In this document: piece by piece, positions 27,837 to 36,917 of the stretch
How positions within the stretch are numbered: the stretch's first letter is position 1
How the letters are laid out: each line of letters begins with the position of its first letter
NCBI GenBank assembly: GCA_938015295.1
Contig: CALLQB010000006.1
Coordinates: 62,001-126,000, forward strand
Origin: an uncultured Acidimicrobiales bacterium
GTDB lineage: Bacteria > Actinomycetota > Acidimicrobiia > Acidimicrobiales > SHLQ01
DNA length: 64,000 bases
Direction: 5' to 3'
The notes under the pieces: model-generated
Seen by the model: the letters and a program-made list of their open reading frames with translations, nothing else
Told to the model about the DNA's origin: nothing
Database searches by the model: none
Made by a program: the position numbers and the translations under genes

Positions 27837-28669
27837 CCGGATCCAACTTTTCGGCATATCGCCAGTGGGCAGAAACCCTGCTGACAGAAAAACCCCGCTA
27901 CTCGGTCGTCATCCCGGCATACAACGAAGAGTGGCGAATCGTCCCGACTATTGGGGCGATCGCATCCCACATGAGCGGACTCGGTGAACCTTGGGAGATG
28001 ATCGTCGCTGACGACGGTTCGACCGACACGACGGTCGAGCTGGTCGAAGAACTCGGACTCGTCAACCTGAACCTGCTCATTGCGGAACAAAACGGCGGCA
28101 AAGGCAGCGCAGTACGACGAGGCATCTTCCAAGCCCGCGGCGATGTCATCTTGTTCGCTGACGCAGACCAGTCGACGCCGATCGAACAATTTGGCGACCT
28201 GCTTGCCAAGATCGACGAAGGCTTCGACGTGGTCGTCGGCTCGCGAGCTGCAGACGGCGCCGACGTAGCAAACAAGTCCGGGGCACGAAAGATCTTCAGC
28301 TATGGTCTCAGCGCGATCGTCAACACGATCTTCCGCATTCCGGTTTCCGACACGCAGTGCGGGTTCAAGATGTTCACCGCCGATGCAGCCGATCTACTGT
28401 TCCGTCGCCAGGTAGTCGATGAATTCTCCTTCGATCTCGAGATCCTCTTCCTCGCTGGCAAGTTCGATCTGCGAACGACCGAGGTCCCCGTCGCTTGGAT
28501 CGATGCCCCCGGCTCAAAGGTCGACGCGGCGAAGGTGGCCATCGAGTTTCTGCGGGACCTTGCCATCATTCGCTGGAATGACTTCCGCGGCCTCTACGCC
28601 AACGACAACCACACCCCTCCGTCGCCAGAATCCTCACACGAGGCAACTTCAGGCCGACAGGCAGCCTAA
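27833..28669 (+). CDS. ALG5/DPM-like family 2 glycosyltransferase
   Basis: A 278-residue GT2 enzyme resembling dolichyl/polyprenyl-phosphate sugar synthases. Motifs: YSVVIPAYNEEWRIVPTI, IVADDGSTDTTVELV, ILFADADQSTP (DxD) and VSDTQCGFKMF. The last is characteristic of the ALG5-like group, which moves glucose or a similar sugar from a nucleotide donor to polyprenyl phosphate. No C-terminal membrane domain is present, so it acts at the cytoplasmic face. It is coupled to the flippase by ATGA and followed 29 bp later by the first STAS gene. The ATG is well placed at the first beta strand. Confidence 0.88.
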   Translation: MTGSNFSAYRQWAETLLTEKPRYSVVIPAYNEEWRIVPTIGAIASHMSGLGEPWEMIVADDGSTDTTVELVEELGLVNLNLLIAEQNGGKGSAVRRGIFQARGDVILFADADQSTPIEQFGDLLAKIDEGFDVVVGSRAADGADVANKSGARKIFSYGLSAIVNTIFRIPVSDTQCGFKMFTADAADLLFRRQVVDEFSFDLEILFLAGKFDLRTTEVPVAWIDAPGSKVDAAKVAIEFLRDLAIIRWNDFRGLYANDNHTPPSPESSHEATSGRQAA

Positions 28670-28698
28670 GACCGCGTCAAACGACCAGGACGGTGCGA

Positions 28699-28986
28699 AT
28701 GCACATCACCAAATCTGCCTCGGAGCTTCAACTACATGGGCGTTTCGACGCACATGAGATCCAGTTGTTCCGGTCGAGGCTTGAAGAAGCAATTCTGAGC
28801 TCTCCCAACGTTCGCGTTGACCTTCAAGACGTCGAGTTTGTCGATTCTACGGCGCTAGCTGAATTGGTTCGGGGCATGAAACATTGCCGCGAAGCCGGAG
28901 GCGATCTAGTCCTGGTCTCGCCATCAGACCCTGTTCGCATCATCCTCGAGCTCACGAAGCTTGATGCTGCGTTTATCATCGACTGA
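28699..28986 (+). CDS. STAS-domain anti-sigma-factor antagonist (first copy)
   Basis: A 95-residue single STAS domain of the RsbV/SpoIIAA type. VEFVDSTALAELV contains the conserved Ser (S50) that is phosphorylated by the partner kinase and dephosphorylated by a PP2C phosphatase. I chose the ATG at 28699 because AGGA lies 8 bases upstream; a GTG at 28693 is also possible but too close to it. The next gene, a PP2C phosphatase, starts 4 bp after its stop. The product would bind the RsbW-like kinase when unphosphorylated. Confidence 0.88.
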   Translation: MHITKSASELQLHGRFDAHEIQLFRSRLEEAILSSPNVRVDLQDVEFVDSTALAELVRGMKHCREAGGDLVLVSPSDPVRIILELTKLDAAFIID

Positions 28987-28989
28987 CCG

Positions 28990-30171
28990 GTGACCGCCGA
29001 CAACGCTCAGATCGAGTCACTCGTCGGCGCACTCGTCGACGCAAACGATCAACTTCTTGCGTTGTACGACCTCGCGTCGATCACCGCTGACTCCCTCGAC
29101 GAGTCTGAGGTCGTCGGCCGGATTTTGTCGAGGGCGCAAGGGCTTCTTCGTGCCGACGCGCTCCTGCTCGCGACCGAGCCCGAGCATGCGATTGGCAACG
29201 CTGTCGACGTTGCGAAGCTTCGGCTTGGACAAGCCGACCGCTCAGAGCAAGGCCTCTCTACCTCCGCGGTCGCAACTGTGTCGTCTCCCGATGGCAATCC
29301 TGTGGCCGTTTCAGCGCTTCGCCATGACAACCCTTTTGGCACCGCCGACACGAAACTCCTCGAAGCGGTGGCCAAGATGCTCGCCGGCGCCGTCCACACC
29401 GCCCGACTGCACGAAACTGCGGTCGCCCAGGCAGTCATTAACCGTGATCACGACACCGCCTCCAAGCTTGCGCAGAGTGCCCTACCAAAGTGGCTTCCTG
29501 AACTCGATGGCGTCGACCTCTTCGCCCGATCCGAACCGGCACGCTCGGCTGGAGGGGATCTCTATACCTTCGCCGTCGTCGACGGAATTCTGCATTTCTC
29601 TGTCGGCGACGTCTCGGGCAAAGGCCTACCAGCCGCAATGATGATGACCAACGTCATTTCGGCTTCGAATGCGGCGTTTCAACGCCATGGCCCAGAGGGT
29701 CCGGTGGCGATCCTGGAAGCGATCGATCGCTGGGTGTACCAAAGCCTCTCCGACGCCGGCCTCTTCGTTACGATTTTGGTGGGTTCCTACAATCCAGCAA
29801 GCAACGAGTTGGCCGTCGTCAACGCAGGCCACAGCCCCGTTGTGTTCAAGGACGCAACCGGCATCACGACTCTCGGGGCCTGCGCCCCACCAGTCGGCGT
29901 TCTGCCGCTCGACAATCTCGAGGCGCTCTCACGAATCGTGGCGCCGGGCGACCGGCTAGTCGTCGCCTCCGACGGGCTCACCGAACAACAAAGCCCCGCC
30001 GGTGAAATGTTCGGCGACGACCGGCTCGACAAGCTCATCGAAACCGATACGTGCAGCAACGCCGCAGAGTTCGGGGCGCTGCTTTTTGACCGGATCGAGA
30101 TGTTCGCAGATGTTGCCCCGCAGAGCGACGACCGCACCCTGTTCATCCTTGAGTTCGGCGAAACACCATGA
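28990..30171 (+). CDS. GAF-PP2C (RsbU/SpoIIE-type) phosphatase
   Basis: A 393-residue protein: an N-terminal GAF-like sensor region (about 20-150) and a C-terminal SpoIIE/RsbU phosphatase domain. ARSAGGDLYTFAVVDGILHF and VGDVSGKGLPAAMMMTN carry the metal-binding Asp residues. VVNAGHSPVVF, LVVASDGLTEQQ and QSDDRTLFILEF complete the pattern. It should dephosphorylate one or both STAS proteins and so move the switch. GTG start 4 bp after the STAS stop; stop overlaps the kinase start by ATGA. The GAF region has no obvious cofactor site, so its signal is unknown. Confidence 0.92.
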   Translation: MTADNAQIESLVGALVDANDQLLALYDLASITADSLDESEVVGRILSRAQGLLRADALLLATEPEHAIGNAVDVAKLRLGQADRSEQGLSTSAVATVSSPDGNPVAVSALRHDNPFGTADTKLLEAVAKMLAGAVHTARLHETAVAQAVINRDHDTASKLAQSALPKWLPELDGVDLFARSEPARSAGGDLYTFAVVDGILHFSVGDVSGKGLPAAMMMTNVISASNAAFQRHGPEGPVAILEAIDRWVYQSLSDAGLFVTILVGSYNPASNELAVVNAGHSPVVFKDATGITTLGACAPPVGVLPLDNLEALSRIVAPGDRLVVASDGLTEQQSPAGEMFGDDRLDKLIETDTCSNAAEFGALLFDRIEMFADVAPQSDDRTLFILEFGETP

Positions 30172-30560
30172 CCTCTTCGCAACTCGAAGTCGATCCAACC
30201 TTCCTTGCCGTGCGGGCACTTGGTCCTTGGCTGGCCGAGGTTCTCGAACCTCTCGGCACCGAGCGGGCAACCGCTGCGCACGGAGGTGTCGAACTAGCAA
30301 TCCACGAACTCGCAACAAACATCGTCGACCACGCTCAGAGCACGTTCATCCGTTTCACGGCGAGCGTCGACGGTGATCAACTCAACGTCTCCATCATCGA
30401 TGATGGCCAAGCATTCGATACCGAAAAGATTGTGATACCTGCGGCCGATCAGCCACAGGTGCGTGGCTACGGCTTCATGATTATCGAGGCCCTATCGCTA
30501 CGGCTCGACTACAAGCGGCAAACGGACCTGAACGTCTGGGAAACCGCGTTTTCTGTCTAG
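30168..30560 (+). CDS. RsbW-like serine kinase / anti-sigma factor
   Basis: A 130-residue HATPase_c-type kinase. VELAIHELATNIVDHA is the N-box with Glu and Asn, IIDDGQAFD the G1 box, and RGYGFMIIEAL the G2 region. In this family the protein phosphorylates its STAS antagonist and, when free, holds a sigma factor or another target. No sigma factor gene is present in the window, so the target may be elsewhere or the kinase may regulate something other than transcription. It is coupled to the phosphatase by ATGA. Confidence 0.88.
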   Translation: MTSSQLEVDPTFLAVRALGPWLAEVLEPLGTERATAAHGGVELAIHELATNIVDHAQSTFIRFTASVDGDQLNVSIIDDGQAFDTEKIVIPAADQPQVRGYGFMIIEALSLRLDYKRQTDLNVWETAFSV

Positions 30561-30642
30561 TTTCCGCTACGACTACACGGCGGCAGCCCGAAAGATCTAT
30601 CCACCCCTCAAGCACCGGCGGAAAGTTGACGATACCGATCGT

Positions 30643-30981
30643 ATGGAAATGAGCACTGCAAGCTACGAAATGCGAATTTCAACCATCGAACTCAAGGGAC
30701 GTCTCGACGCCCTCGAAGCCGTTCCATTGCGCGAGGCGCTGGACGCACAACTGGCGCTCGGCAAGTACCGCATCGCCGTTGACCTTTCCAAGGTGAGTTT
30801 CGTCGACAGCGCTGGTCTCGCGGCTCTTGTGAAAGGCATGAAAAATGCCCGACAGAAGGGCGGCGATCTTCGGCTAATCTCGCCCGTCGCCGCCGATGCA
30901 CTTCGGGTTTTTGAACTCACCCGGTTCGACAAGGTCTTCACCATGACCGACACACTCGCCGATGCGCTGGTGAACTGGTGA
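30643..30981 (+). CDS. STAS-domain antagonist (second copy)
   Basis: A 112-residue STAS protein. The phosphorylatable Ser is S56 in VSFVDSAGLAALVKGM. It resembles the first STAS protein but is not a recent duplicate. Two starts are possible (ATG 30643 and ATG 30649). It lies 82 bp after the RsbW-like gene and its stop overlaps the receiver start (GTGA). Having two antagonists for one visible kinase suggests either two inputs to the switch or a role for this copy in a separate complex with the receiver. Confidence 0.86.
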   Translation: MEMSTASYEMRISTIELKGRLDALEAVPLREALDAQLALGKYRIAVDLSKVSFVDSAGLAALVKGMKNARQKGGDLRLISPVAADALRVFELTRFDKVFTMTDTLADALVNW

Positions 30982-31340
30982 GCCGCGCATTGATCGTCGA
31001 CGACGACGCCGTAGCGCGCGTCGTTCTCCGCCACATGATGACCGCCCAAGGTTTCGATGTCATCGAAGCAAGTTCAGCCGACGATGCCCAAGAAATTCTC
31101 GACACAGCGTGCGTCGAGGTCATCGTTTGCGACTACCTGATGCCAGGTCGCACCGGACTCGATCTTCTCGAGTCGCTCGGCAAAGACGCCCCGCCGTTCG
31201 TTCTCCTCACCGGGGCACTCAACCGGACCGACCTTGGCGACAGCCGCGTCGACGGCGTGTCGGCCTACATCACCAAGCCGGTGTCAACCGAAGAACTCAA
31301 CCGCGTGACTGCCCCCTATATCGGGCCTCTCGCGGCGTAA
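30978..31340 (+). CDS. Stand-alone receiver domain protein
   Basis: A 120-residue CheY-like receiver without an output domain. The acidic pocket is in IVDDD (near residues 6-10), the phosphoacceptor is D52 in VCDYLMPGRTGLDLL, LLTGA supplies the Thr and ITKPVST the Lys. Start GTG overlaps the STAS stop, so it belongs to the partner-switching unit. It is a plausible phosphate acceptor for the H-NOX-linked kinases about 6 kb upstream, acting by protein contact. The direct link is inferred. Confidence 0.9.
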   Translation: MSRALIVDDDAVARVVLRHMMTAQGFDVIEASSADDAQEILDTACVEVIVCDYLMPGRTGLDLLESLGKDAPPFVLLTGALNRTDLGDSRVDGVSAYITKPVSTEELNRVTAPYIGPLAA

Positions 31341-31374
31341 CAATCTCGCCCTCAAGCCTGCGATTCCTGGCTAC

Positions 31375-32937
31375 CTACCTACGGAAAAACTCGTTAAACC
31401 CACGCACCACACGATGACCGTTGGTGTCGGTGACCAAGCCAGTCGGGTCAAAGAGCGCGGTCTTCATGCCGAGATTGCGGGCCGCGTCAAGATTCTCGAC
31501 CCGATCATCGATGAACAGGTACACGTCGAAGGGGGCGCCGACAGTGGTGCGTAGCGCCTCAAAGATGAGGGGGTCGGGCTTGCGAGCACCGATGTCGCCG
31601 CTAACGATCCAAGGTCCGATCTTGGTGTCGAGACTGAAGCCCTGGCGCAAGAGGCGTGACCACAACGAGACATCGTTACTCACACACGCCACGGGCACCT
31701 TCTTGTGGCTGAGCTTGTCGAGGAAGGCGAGGAGACCACCGGTCATTCGAAATTGCGCGAGGTACTCGCGGTCGAGAGCCGCCGGGTCGCCCTCTACCCC
31801 TGCTCCTGCCCAGAGCTCAGCCGTCGTCAGCTGACCGAGCGATGCCTGCCGATACAGGTTCCGGATCTGGTCAGGCGTTGCACGCCCACCGTGGTCCTCG
31901 ATGAACGGGATAAGTAACTCCCCAACATCGTCGCCGTGCCGGTAGATCACGCCCATCGCGTCGAGCACAACGAGCTGCGGCGCACCACTTCGGCTTCGAC
32001 GGGTGGGCACTGGTGTGGGCATCGTGGCGGCTCCGGCGGCGGTCGCGGCGGCTGCTGCTGCAGCGGGGGTAGCCGAGTGGCGTACCGAGGGTGCTTCCTT
32101 CGCACCTCGCGGCGCGGCGGTCTGCTGTGCTGCCGGTTGGTGGTCAACCTGCGCAACGTACTGCGGGTCCGGATCGACGTAGCCAGCACGAGACCGCCTT
32201 CGGAGACCCCAGACGCCGGCACCAACCAACGAGACAATCGCACCACCGAGAAACAAGATCGCCAACAGCGCGAGGAAGCGAGGTCGCTCGTCCTTCACCG
32301 AGCTCACCACCTGGATCGGCGTTGGCGCAACGTCATCGATGCGGGCGATCCACGTTGCGGTGCGTCCATCGGTATCTGCCGCTGATGCCTCAACCTCGTC
32401 GGCCATCGATACAACCACCGTCATACCCATCATGTCGGCGATGGGCTTGCGAAGCTCCGTCTCGATCGCCGCAACGTCGACGCCAGTCATTCTTCCGCCC
32501 AGCAACGCCGCAAGCTCGGCATCGCCAAACCGGTCGACGCCGCCGGTGACATCAATTTCTCCGTCGAGCTGCCAAGTTGTCGCGCCGAATTCTCGGCTGC
32601 GAACTAACGAAACGTTGTTGAACGCTCCGATCTCGTTGAGGACCATTGGTAGATCATCGGGACTGGCAAAGGGCTTCGTCGCAACAACACGAATGCCGCC
32701 GGCATCTGCGGCGACGGGACCATCGACAACCCAGCCGGCGGCCCGCAGGTCATCGACTCGCAGCTGTTGGGCTAGATCGGGCACCCGTTGCGCAGCATCG
32801 GCGTCGAGATCGACCGCAACCGAGACGGTCCCCGACCCGTTTCTGGTGACATCGATCGTCACGGTCGAGTCGACGCGACACGCAGAAATCACCAGAAGGA
32901 GGCCGAGCCCCAGAAGCAGCAATTTCAGCCGACGCAT
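31375..32937 (-). CDS. LppM-like lipoprotein domain fused through a membrane helix to a HAD-like domain
   Basis: A 520-residue fusion. The start MRRLKLLLLG (ATG 32935-32937) gives a lipoprotein signal ending LLVISAC with the acylated Cys about residue 20. An LppM/DUF3153-like beta domain follows (VTIDVTRNGSGTVSVAVDLD), then a membrane helix near residue 235 followed by RRRSR, a Pro/Ala-rich linker and a C-terminal HAD-like hydrolase (about 325-520). HAD motifs are VVLDAMGVIY, CVSNDVSL, GARKPDP and FIDDRVENL. The nucleophile Asp is present, but the +2 position is Met rather than the common Asp acid/base. Topology would put the lipoprotein part outside and the HAD domain in the cytoplasm. It is followed convergently by the receiver gene. 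Confidence 0.78.
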   Translation of the reverse strand: MRRLKLLLLGLGLLLVISACRVDSTVTIDVTRNGSGTVSVAVDLDADAAQRVPDLAQQLRVDDLRAAGWVVDGPVAADAGGIRVVATKPFASPDDLPMVLNEIGAFNNVSLVRSREFGATTWQLDGEIDVTGGVDRFGDAELAALLGGRMTGVDVAAIETELRKPIADMMGMTVVVSMADEVEASAADTDGRTATWIARIDDVAPTPIQVVSSVKDERPRFLALLAILFLGGAIVSLVGAGVWGLRRRSRAGYVDPDPQYVAQVDHQPAAQQTAAPRGAKEAPSVRHSATPAAAAAAATAAGAATMPTPVPTRRSRSGAPQLVVLDAMGVIYRHGDDVGELLIPFIEDHGGRATPDQIRNLYRQASLGQLTTAELWAGAGVEGDPAALDREYLAQFRMTGGLLAFLDKLSHKKVPVACVSNDVSLWSRLLRQGFSLDTKIGPWIVSGDIGARKPDPLIFEALRTTVGAPFDVYLFIDDRVENLDAARNLGMKTALFDPTGLVTDTNGHRVVRGFNEFFRR

Positions 32938-33034
32938 AGACCTGAAACATACACCGCTCAACGCGCTGCTCATCAGATACGTCGATGACAAGGCTCGATC
33001 AGTGACGCGCTAGCTTCCCGAGGGCCCGAAAACG

Positions 33035-33066
33035 GCGAATGCCGGGCCTTTCGGCCCGGCATTCGC
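33035..33066 (-). terminator. Strong hairpin after clpC
   Basis: GCGAATGCCGGGCC (33035-33048) and GGCCCGGCATTCGC (33053-33066) form a perfect 14-bp stem with a TTTC loop. It lies 34 bp past the clpC stop, before the lipoprotein-HAD gene on the same strand. Confidence 0.8.
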
Positions 33067-33075
33067 AGATGTCAC

Positions 33076-33095
33076 CGTGCACTCAGAAGTGCACG
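33076..33095 (-). terminator. Second, shorter hairpin next to the clpC stop
   Basis: CGTGCACT (33076-33083) pairs with AGTGCACG (33088-33095) around a CAGA loop, 4 bp from the clpC stop. Together with the longer stem beyond it this forms a tandem terminator. Confidence 0.55.
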
Positions 33096-33099
33096 TGTG

Positions 33100-35640
33100 T
33101 CAGGCGTCTGCGCCCTCACCCGCTTCGACGAAGTCTTCGACGGCCGGAGGTTCGAAGCCTTCGATAGCCGAAAAGATGATGCGATTTTCGCCCTCGTCCT
33201 CGGGGTCGGGTTCGATATCGACCATCACGATCTGTCCGGCTCGGAACTCTTTGTAGAGCAACCGTTCCGACAGCGGATCTTCGACAAGACGTTGGAGTGC
33301 ACGACGGAGAGGACGTGCACCAAGCGTTGGGTCGTAACCCTTGACCGAAAGGTGGTCTTTTGCTGCATCGGTGAGCTCGAAGCCCATCCCCTGCGCAGCC
33401 ATCTGCACGCCGACACGCTTCACCATCAGATCGACGATCTGTCGGACTTCAGGCTGACTGAGCTCGTGGAACACGATGGTGTCGTCGATGCGGTTAAGGA
33501 ACTCTGGGCGGAAGTGTTCCTTCAGCGCATCGTTCACCTTTTCCTTCATCTTGGTGTAGTTGACAGCCTCGTCGTTCTTCGTAAAGCCCAGGTTCGCCTT
33601 GCGGAGATCGCGGGTACCAAGGTTAGAGGTCATGATCAGCACGGTGTTTCGGAAATCGACCGAGCGACCCTGGCTGTCGGTGAGACGGCCCTCTTCAAGA
33701 ATCTGAAGCAACGTGTTGAACACGTCGGGGTGCGCTTTTTCGATTTCGTCGAAGAGCACAACCGAGAACGGTTTGCGACGGACCGCTTCGGTGAGCTGAC
33801 CGCCTTCTTCGTAACCGACATACCCGGGAGGCGAACCAACCAGACGGCTAACCGTGTGCTTCTCCATGTACTCCGACATGTCGAGACTGATCAGCGACTG
33901 CTCGTCGCCGAACAGGAACTCGGCAAGCGTCTTTGCCAGCTCGGTCTTACCGACACCCGAGGGGCCGAGGAAGATGAACGAACCTGACGGACGTTTCGGG
34001 TCCTTCAGTCCAGCACGTGTGCGGCGAATCGCCTGGCTGACGGCCTTGATGGCGTCTTCTTGCCCAACGACTCGCTTGTGCAGCTCGTCTTCCATTCGCA
34101 GGAGCTTGGCGGTCTCTTCTTCGGTGAGCTTGTACACCGGGATGCCGGTCCACAACGAAAGCACCTCGGCGATGGATTCTTCGTCGACCTCGTCAAAGAG
34201 GTCAACGCCAGAGGCCTTGATTTCGGCCTCCATTTCTTCCTTCTTGCCGAGAAGCTCTTTTTCGCGGTCGCGAAGCGACCCGGCCTCTTCGAAGCGCTGT
34301 TCTTCAACAGCTTCCTTTTTGTTCCGCACTACCTCAGAGAGTTCGTCTTCGAGCTCTTTGAAGTCGGGTGGCGTCTTCATGCGCTTGATGCGCAGGCGCG
34401 AGCCAGCCTCGTCGATGAGGTCGATGGCCTTGTCGGGAAGGTGCCGATCGGCGATGTAGCGGTCGGCAAGATTCGCCGCCGCGACCAGTGCCTGGTCGGT
34501 AATGGTTACCCGGTGATGTTCTTCGTACCGCTCGCGGAGACCCTTCAGGATCTCGATGGTGTGAGCGACCGATGGCTCTTCAACCTTGATTGGCTGGAAA
34601 CGACGCTCGAGGGCCGCATCTTTTTCAAGATGTTTGCGGTACTCGTCGAGTGTGGTGGCACCGATGGTCTGTAGTTCGCCTCGTGCCAACATGGGTTTGA
34701 GAATCGAGGCCGCATCGATGGCACCTTCGGCTGCACCAGCACCAACAAGGGTGTGGAGCTCGTCGATAAACAAGATGATGTCGCCACGAGTCTTGATCTC
34801 TTTGAGCACCTTCTTGAGGCGTTCTTCGAAATCACCGCGGTAGCGGCTACCAGCGACGAGTGCACCAAGGTCAAGCGTGTAGAGCTGTTTGTCGCGAATA
34901 GTGTCGGGCACCTCGTTGGCCGCAATGGCCTGTGCCAGACCTTCGACAATGGCCGTTTTACCTACACCGGGCTCGCCGATGAGGACGGGGTTGTTCTTCG
35001 TGCGGCGCGACAGCACCTGCATGACCCGTTCGGTCTCGCGACTACGACCAATAACCGGGTCGAGTTCTTTATCGCGCGCCACCTGCGTGAGGTTGCGACC
35101 GAACTGATCGAGAACGAGCGATCCCGATTGTGAATCGCCACCTGATCCGCCCGACGTCGCGCCGGCTTTTTCGCCGCCGCCCGTCGATGCGCCGCCCGGG
35201 CCGGAGTAACCCGACAAGAGCTGGATGACCTGCTGACGGACACGTGACAGATCGGCGCCGAGTTTCACAAGAACCTGCGCCGCGACCCCTTCGCCTTCGC
35301 GAATGAGTCCGAGCAAGATGTGTTCGGTGCCGATGTAGTTGTGGCCGAGCTGCAGTGCCTCACGCAACGAAAGTTCGAGAACCTTCTTGGCGCGCGGCGT
35401 AAAGGGAATGTGGCCGCTGGGCGATGAACCGCCCTGACCAATGATCTCTTCAACCTGACTACGGACAGCCTCAAGCGAAATGCCGAGCGATTCGAGGGCT
35501 TTGGCGGCGACGCCTTCACCCTCATGAATCAGCCCGAGCAAAATATGCTCAGTGCCTATGTAGTTATGGTTGAGGAGTCGGGCTTCTTCTTGCGCAAGTA
35601 CAACAACGCGCCGAGCCCTATCCGTAAACCTTTCAAACAA
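33100..35640 (-). CDS. clpC: ClpC AAA+ protease ATPase subunit
   Basis: An 846-residue Hsp100 ATPase that unfolds proteins for ClpP. Two Clp N repeats occupy about 1-145 ([12 protein letters not shown] appears twice). After a Gly/Ser linker comes the first AAA domain with Walker A GEPGVGKT (222-229), then a UVR-type coiled coil with [18 protein letters not shown], and the second AAA domain with [16 protein letters not shown]. The start is TTG at 35638-35640, preceded by GGGAGGA with 7-base spacing; [20 protein letters not shown] is the universal ClpC opening. It stands alone with a tandem terminator downstream. The 275 bp upstream hold no gene. Confidence 0.97.
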   Translation of the reverse strand: MFERFTDRARRVVVLAQEEARLLNHNYIGTEHILLGLIHEGEGVAAKALESLGISLEAVRSQVEEIIGQGGSSPSGHIPFTPRAKKVLELSLREALQLGHNYIGTEHILLGLIREGEGVAAQVLVKLGADLSRVRQQVIQLLSGYSGPGGASTGGGEKAGATSGGSGGDSQSGSLVLDQFGRNLTQVARDKELDPVIGRSRETERVMQVLSRRTKNNPVLIGEPGVGKTAIVEGLAQAIAANEVPDTIRDKQLYTLDLGALVAGSRYRGDFEERLKKVLKEIKTRGDIILFIDELHTLVGAGAAEGAIDAASILKPMLARGELQTIGATTLDEYRKHLEKDAALERRFQPIKVEEPSVAHTIEILKGLRERYEEHHRVTITDQALVAAANLADRYIADRHLPDKAIDLIDEAGSRLRIKRMKTPPDFKELEDELSEVVRNKKEAVEEQRFEEAGSLRDREKELLGKKEEMEAEIKASGVDLFDEVDEESIAEVLSLWTGIPVYKLTEEETAKLLRMEDELHKRVVGQEDAIKAVSQAIRRTRAGLKDPKRPSGSFIFLGPSGVGKTELAKTLAEFLFGDEQSLISLDMSEYMEKHTVSRLVGSPPGYVGYEEGGQLTEAVRRKPFSVVLFDEIEKAHPDVFNTLLQILEEGRLTDSQGRSVDFRNTVLIMTSNLGTRDLRKANLGFTKNDEAVNYTKMKEKVNDALKEHFRPEFLNRIDDTIVFHELSQPEVRQIVDLMVKRVGVQMAAQGMGFELTDAAKDHLSVKGYDPTLGARPLRRALQRLVEDPLSERLLYKEFRAGQIVMVDIEPDPEDEGENRIIFSAIEGFEPPAVEDFVEAGEGADA

Positions 35641-35915
35641 CGGAAAATCCTCCCGCTAAAGCGAAATAGTGAACCGAGTGTACCGGTGGCTAGTGACAAC
35701 CACGGATCGACCGGCAGTGTTCCTGAGAAACCCTAAATCACAGACAGATTTCGGTCACACATGTGCTCCCATCGGCATCAGTTGGTTCTCAGGCAGCCAA
35801 ACCGGCCGAGTTTTCGGTGTGAACTGGCAAAATGAGCCATTAGTCACGCTGTCAGCAGGCGCGGTAGTTCTCACTGAGTTGCGTTTCCGGCGTCTTCCTC
35901 CCCTACCGTAGAGAC

Positions 35916-36917
35916 GTGAGCTCGAACCCGCTCCTTGCGTTTCCGTCGATGGTGGGTGACCTAGAACGTACCGAGTCGGAGTTACTCGAATCGGTACAGT
36001 CACCCAATGCGTTCCTCACTGAGGTGGCCAGCCATCTCATTATCGCGGGCGGAAAACGCATCCGACCGGGTTTCACCATTGCTGCGGCGACCGCAGCGAT
36101 GGCCGGACCCGAGCCGGTCTCGGTTGCCACCGAGGTCATCCTCGGTGGTGTGTCGGTCGAACTGGTGCACTTGGGTTCGCTCTACCACGACGACGTCATG
36201 GACGACGCCCTCACTCGACGCACTGTCGAGAGCGTCAACGCCAGGTGGGGAAACCTCAAAGCCATCCTCGCCGGCGACTTTCTTTTGGCCCGGGCGTCCG
36301 AAATTGCCGCTTCGCTTGGTACCGAAGTTGCCGGCCTACTGGCGAACACCATCGCGAAACTCTGCGAAGGGCAGATTCGCGAATTGCAGGATGTCTACAA
36401 CATCGACCGAACCGAGAAGAACTACTTCACCTCGATCGAAGGCAAGACCGCAGTTCTGCTGGCAACCGCGGCACGAGTCGGCGGCATCGTCGCCGAACTC
36501 CCGCAGGAACAAATCGAGACGCTGACCACCTTCGGACATCGATACGGCATGGCTTTTCAGGTTGTCGACGACATCCTCGATGTTGTGGCAACCACCGAGC
36601 AGCTTGGCAAACCGGCGGGGAACGACCTGGTCGAGGGGATTTACACGCTGCCGGTGTTACAAACCCTTGAGTCACCAGCAGGAGAGCAACTCCGCGAGAT
36701 CCTCGGCAAACCGTTGTCCGACGACGAACGCGACCAAGCGCGCAACATTGTGCGCGCCGGCGATGGCCTCGAACATGCGCTCGACGTCGCCAAGCAGTTC
36801 AGCACCGAAGCTGTGGCGGCGCTGGCTCCGCTCGAGGGCACTCCAGCCCACGTCAGCTTGGGCGCCGCCGCCGATCACCTCATCAAACGGGTCGGCGAAG
36901 CAGCAGCCACCGCCTGA
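35916..36917 (+). CDS. Trans-polyprenyl diphosphate synthase
   Basis: A 333-residue isoprenyl chain elongating enzyme making a polyprenyl diphosphate for menaquinone or lipid carriers. GGKRIRPGF, the first Asp-rich motif LYHDDVMDDA and the second motif VVDDILDVV are present. The two residues before the first DDxxD are small or aromatic in a pattern allowing long products, but chain length cannot be set by eye. The GTG start at 35916 has a poor ribosome site. It diverges from clpC. Its last codons and stop are part of an imperfect 27-bp tandem duplication. Confidence 0.9.
   Translation: MSSNPLLAFPSMVGDLERTESELLESVQSPNAFLTEVASHLIIAGGKRIRPGFTIAAATAAMAGPEPVSVATEVILGGVSVELVHLGSLYHDDVMDDALTRRTVESVNARWGNLKAILAGDFLLARASEIAASLGTEVAGLLANTIAKLCEGQIRELQDVYNIDRTEKNYFTSIEGKTAVLLATAARVGGIVAELPQEQIETLTTFGHRYGMAFQVVDDILDVVATTEQLGKPAGNDLVEGIYTLPVLQTLESPAGEQLREILGKPLSDDERDQARNIVRAGDGLEHALDVAKQFSTEAVAALAPLEGTPAHVSLGAAADHLIKRVGEAAATA

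Noticed and set aside
35651-35667. ClgR-like palindrome (CGC-N4-GCG) upstream of clpC
   Set aside because: Spacer is one base shorter than the usual ClgR box and it overlaps the ribosome site; too weak to call.
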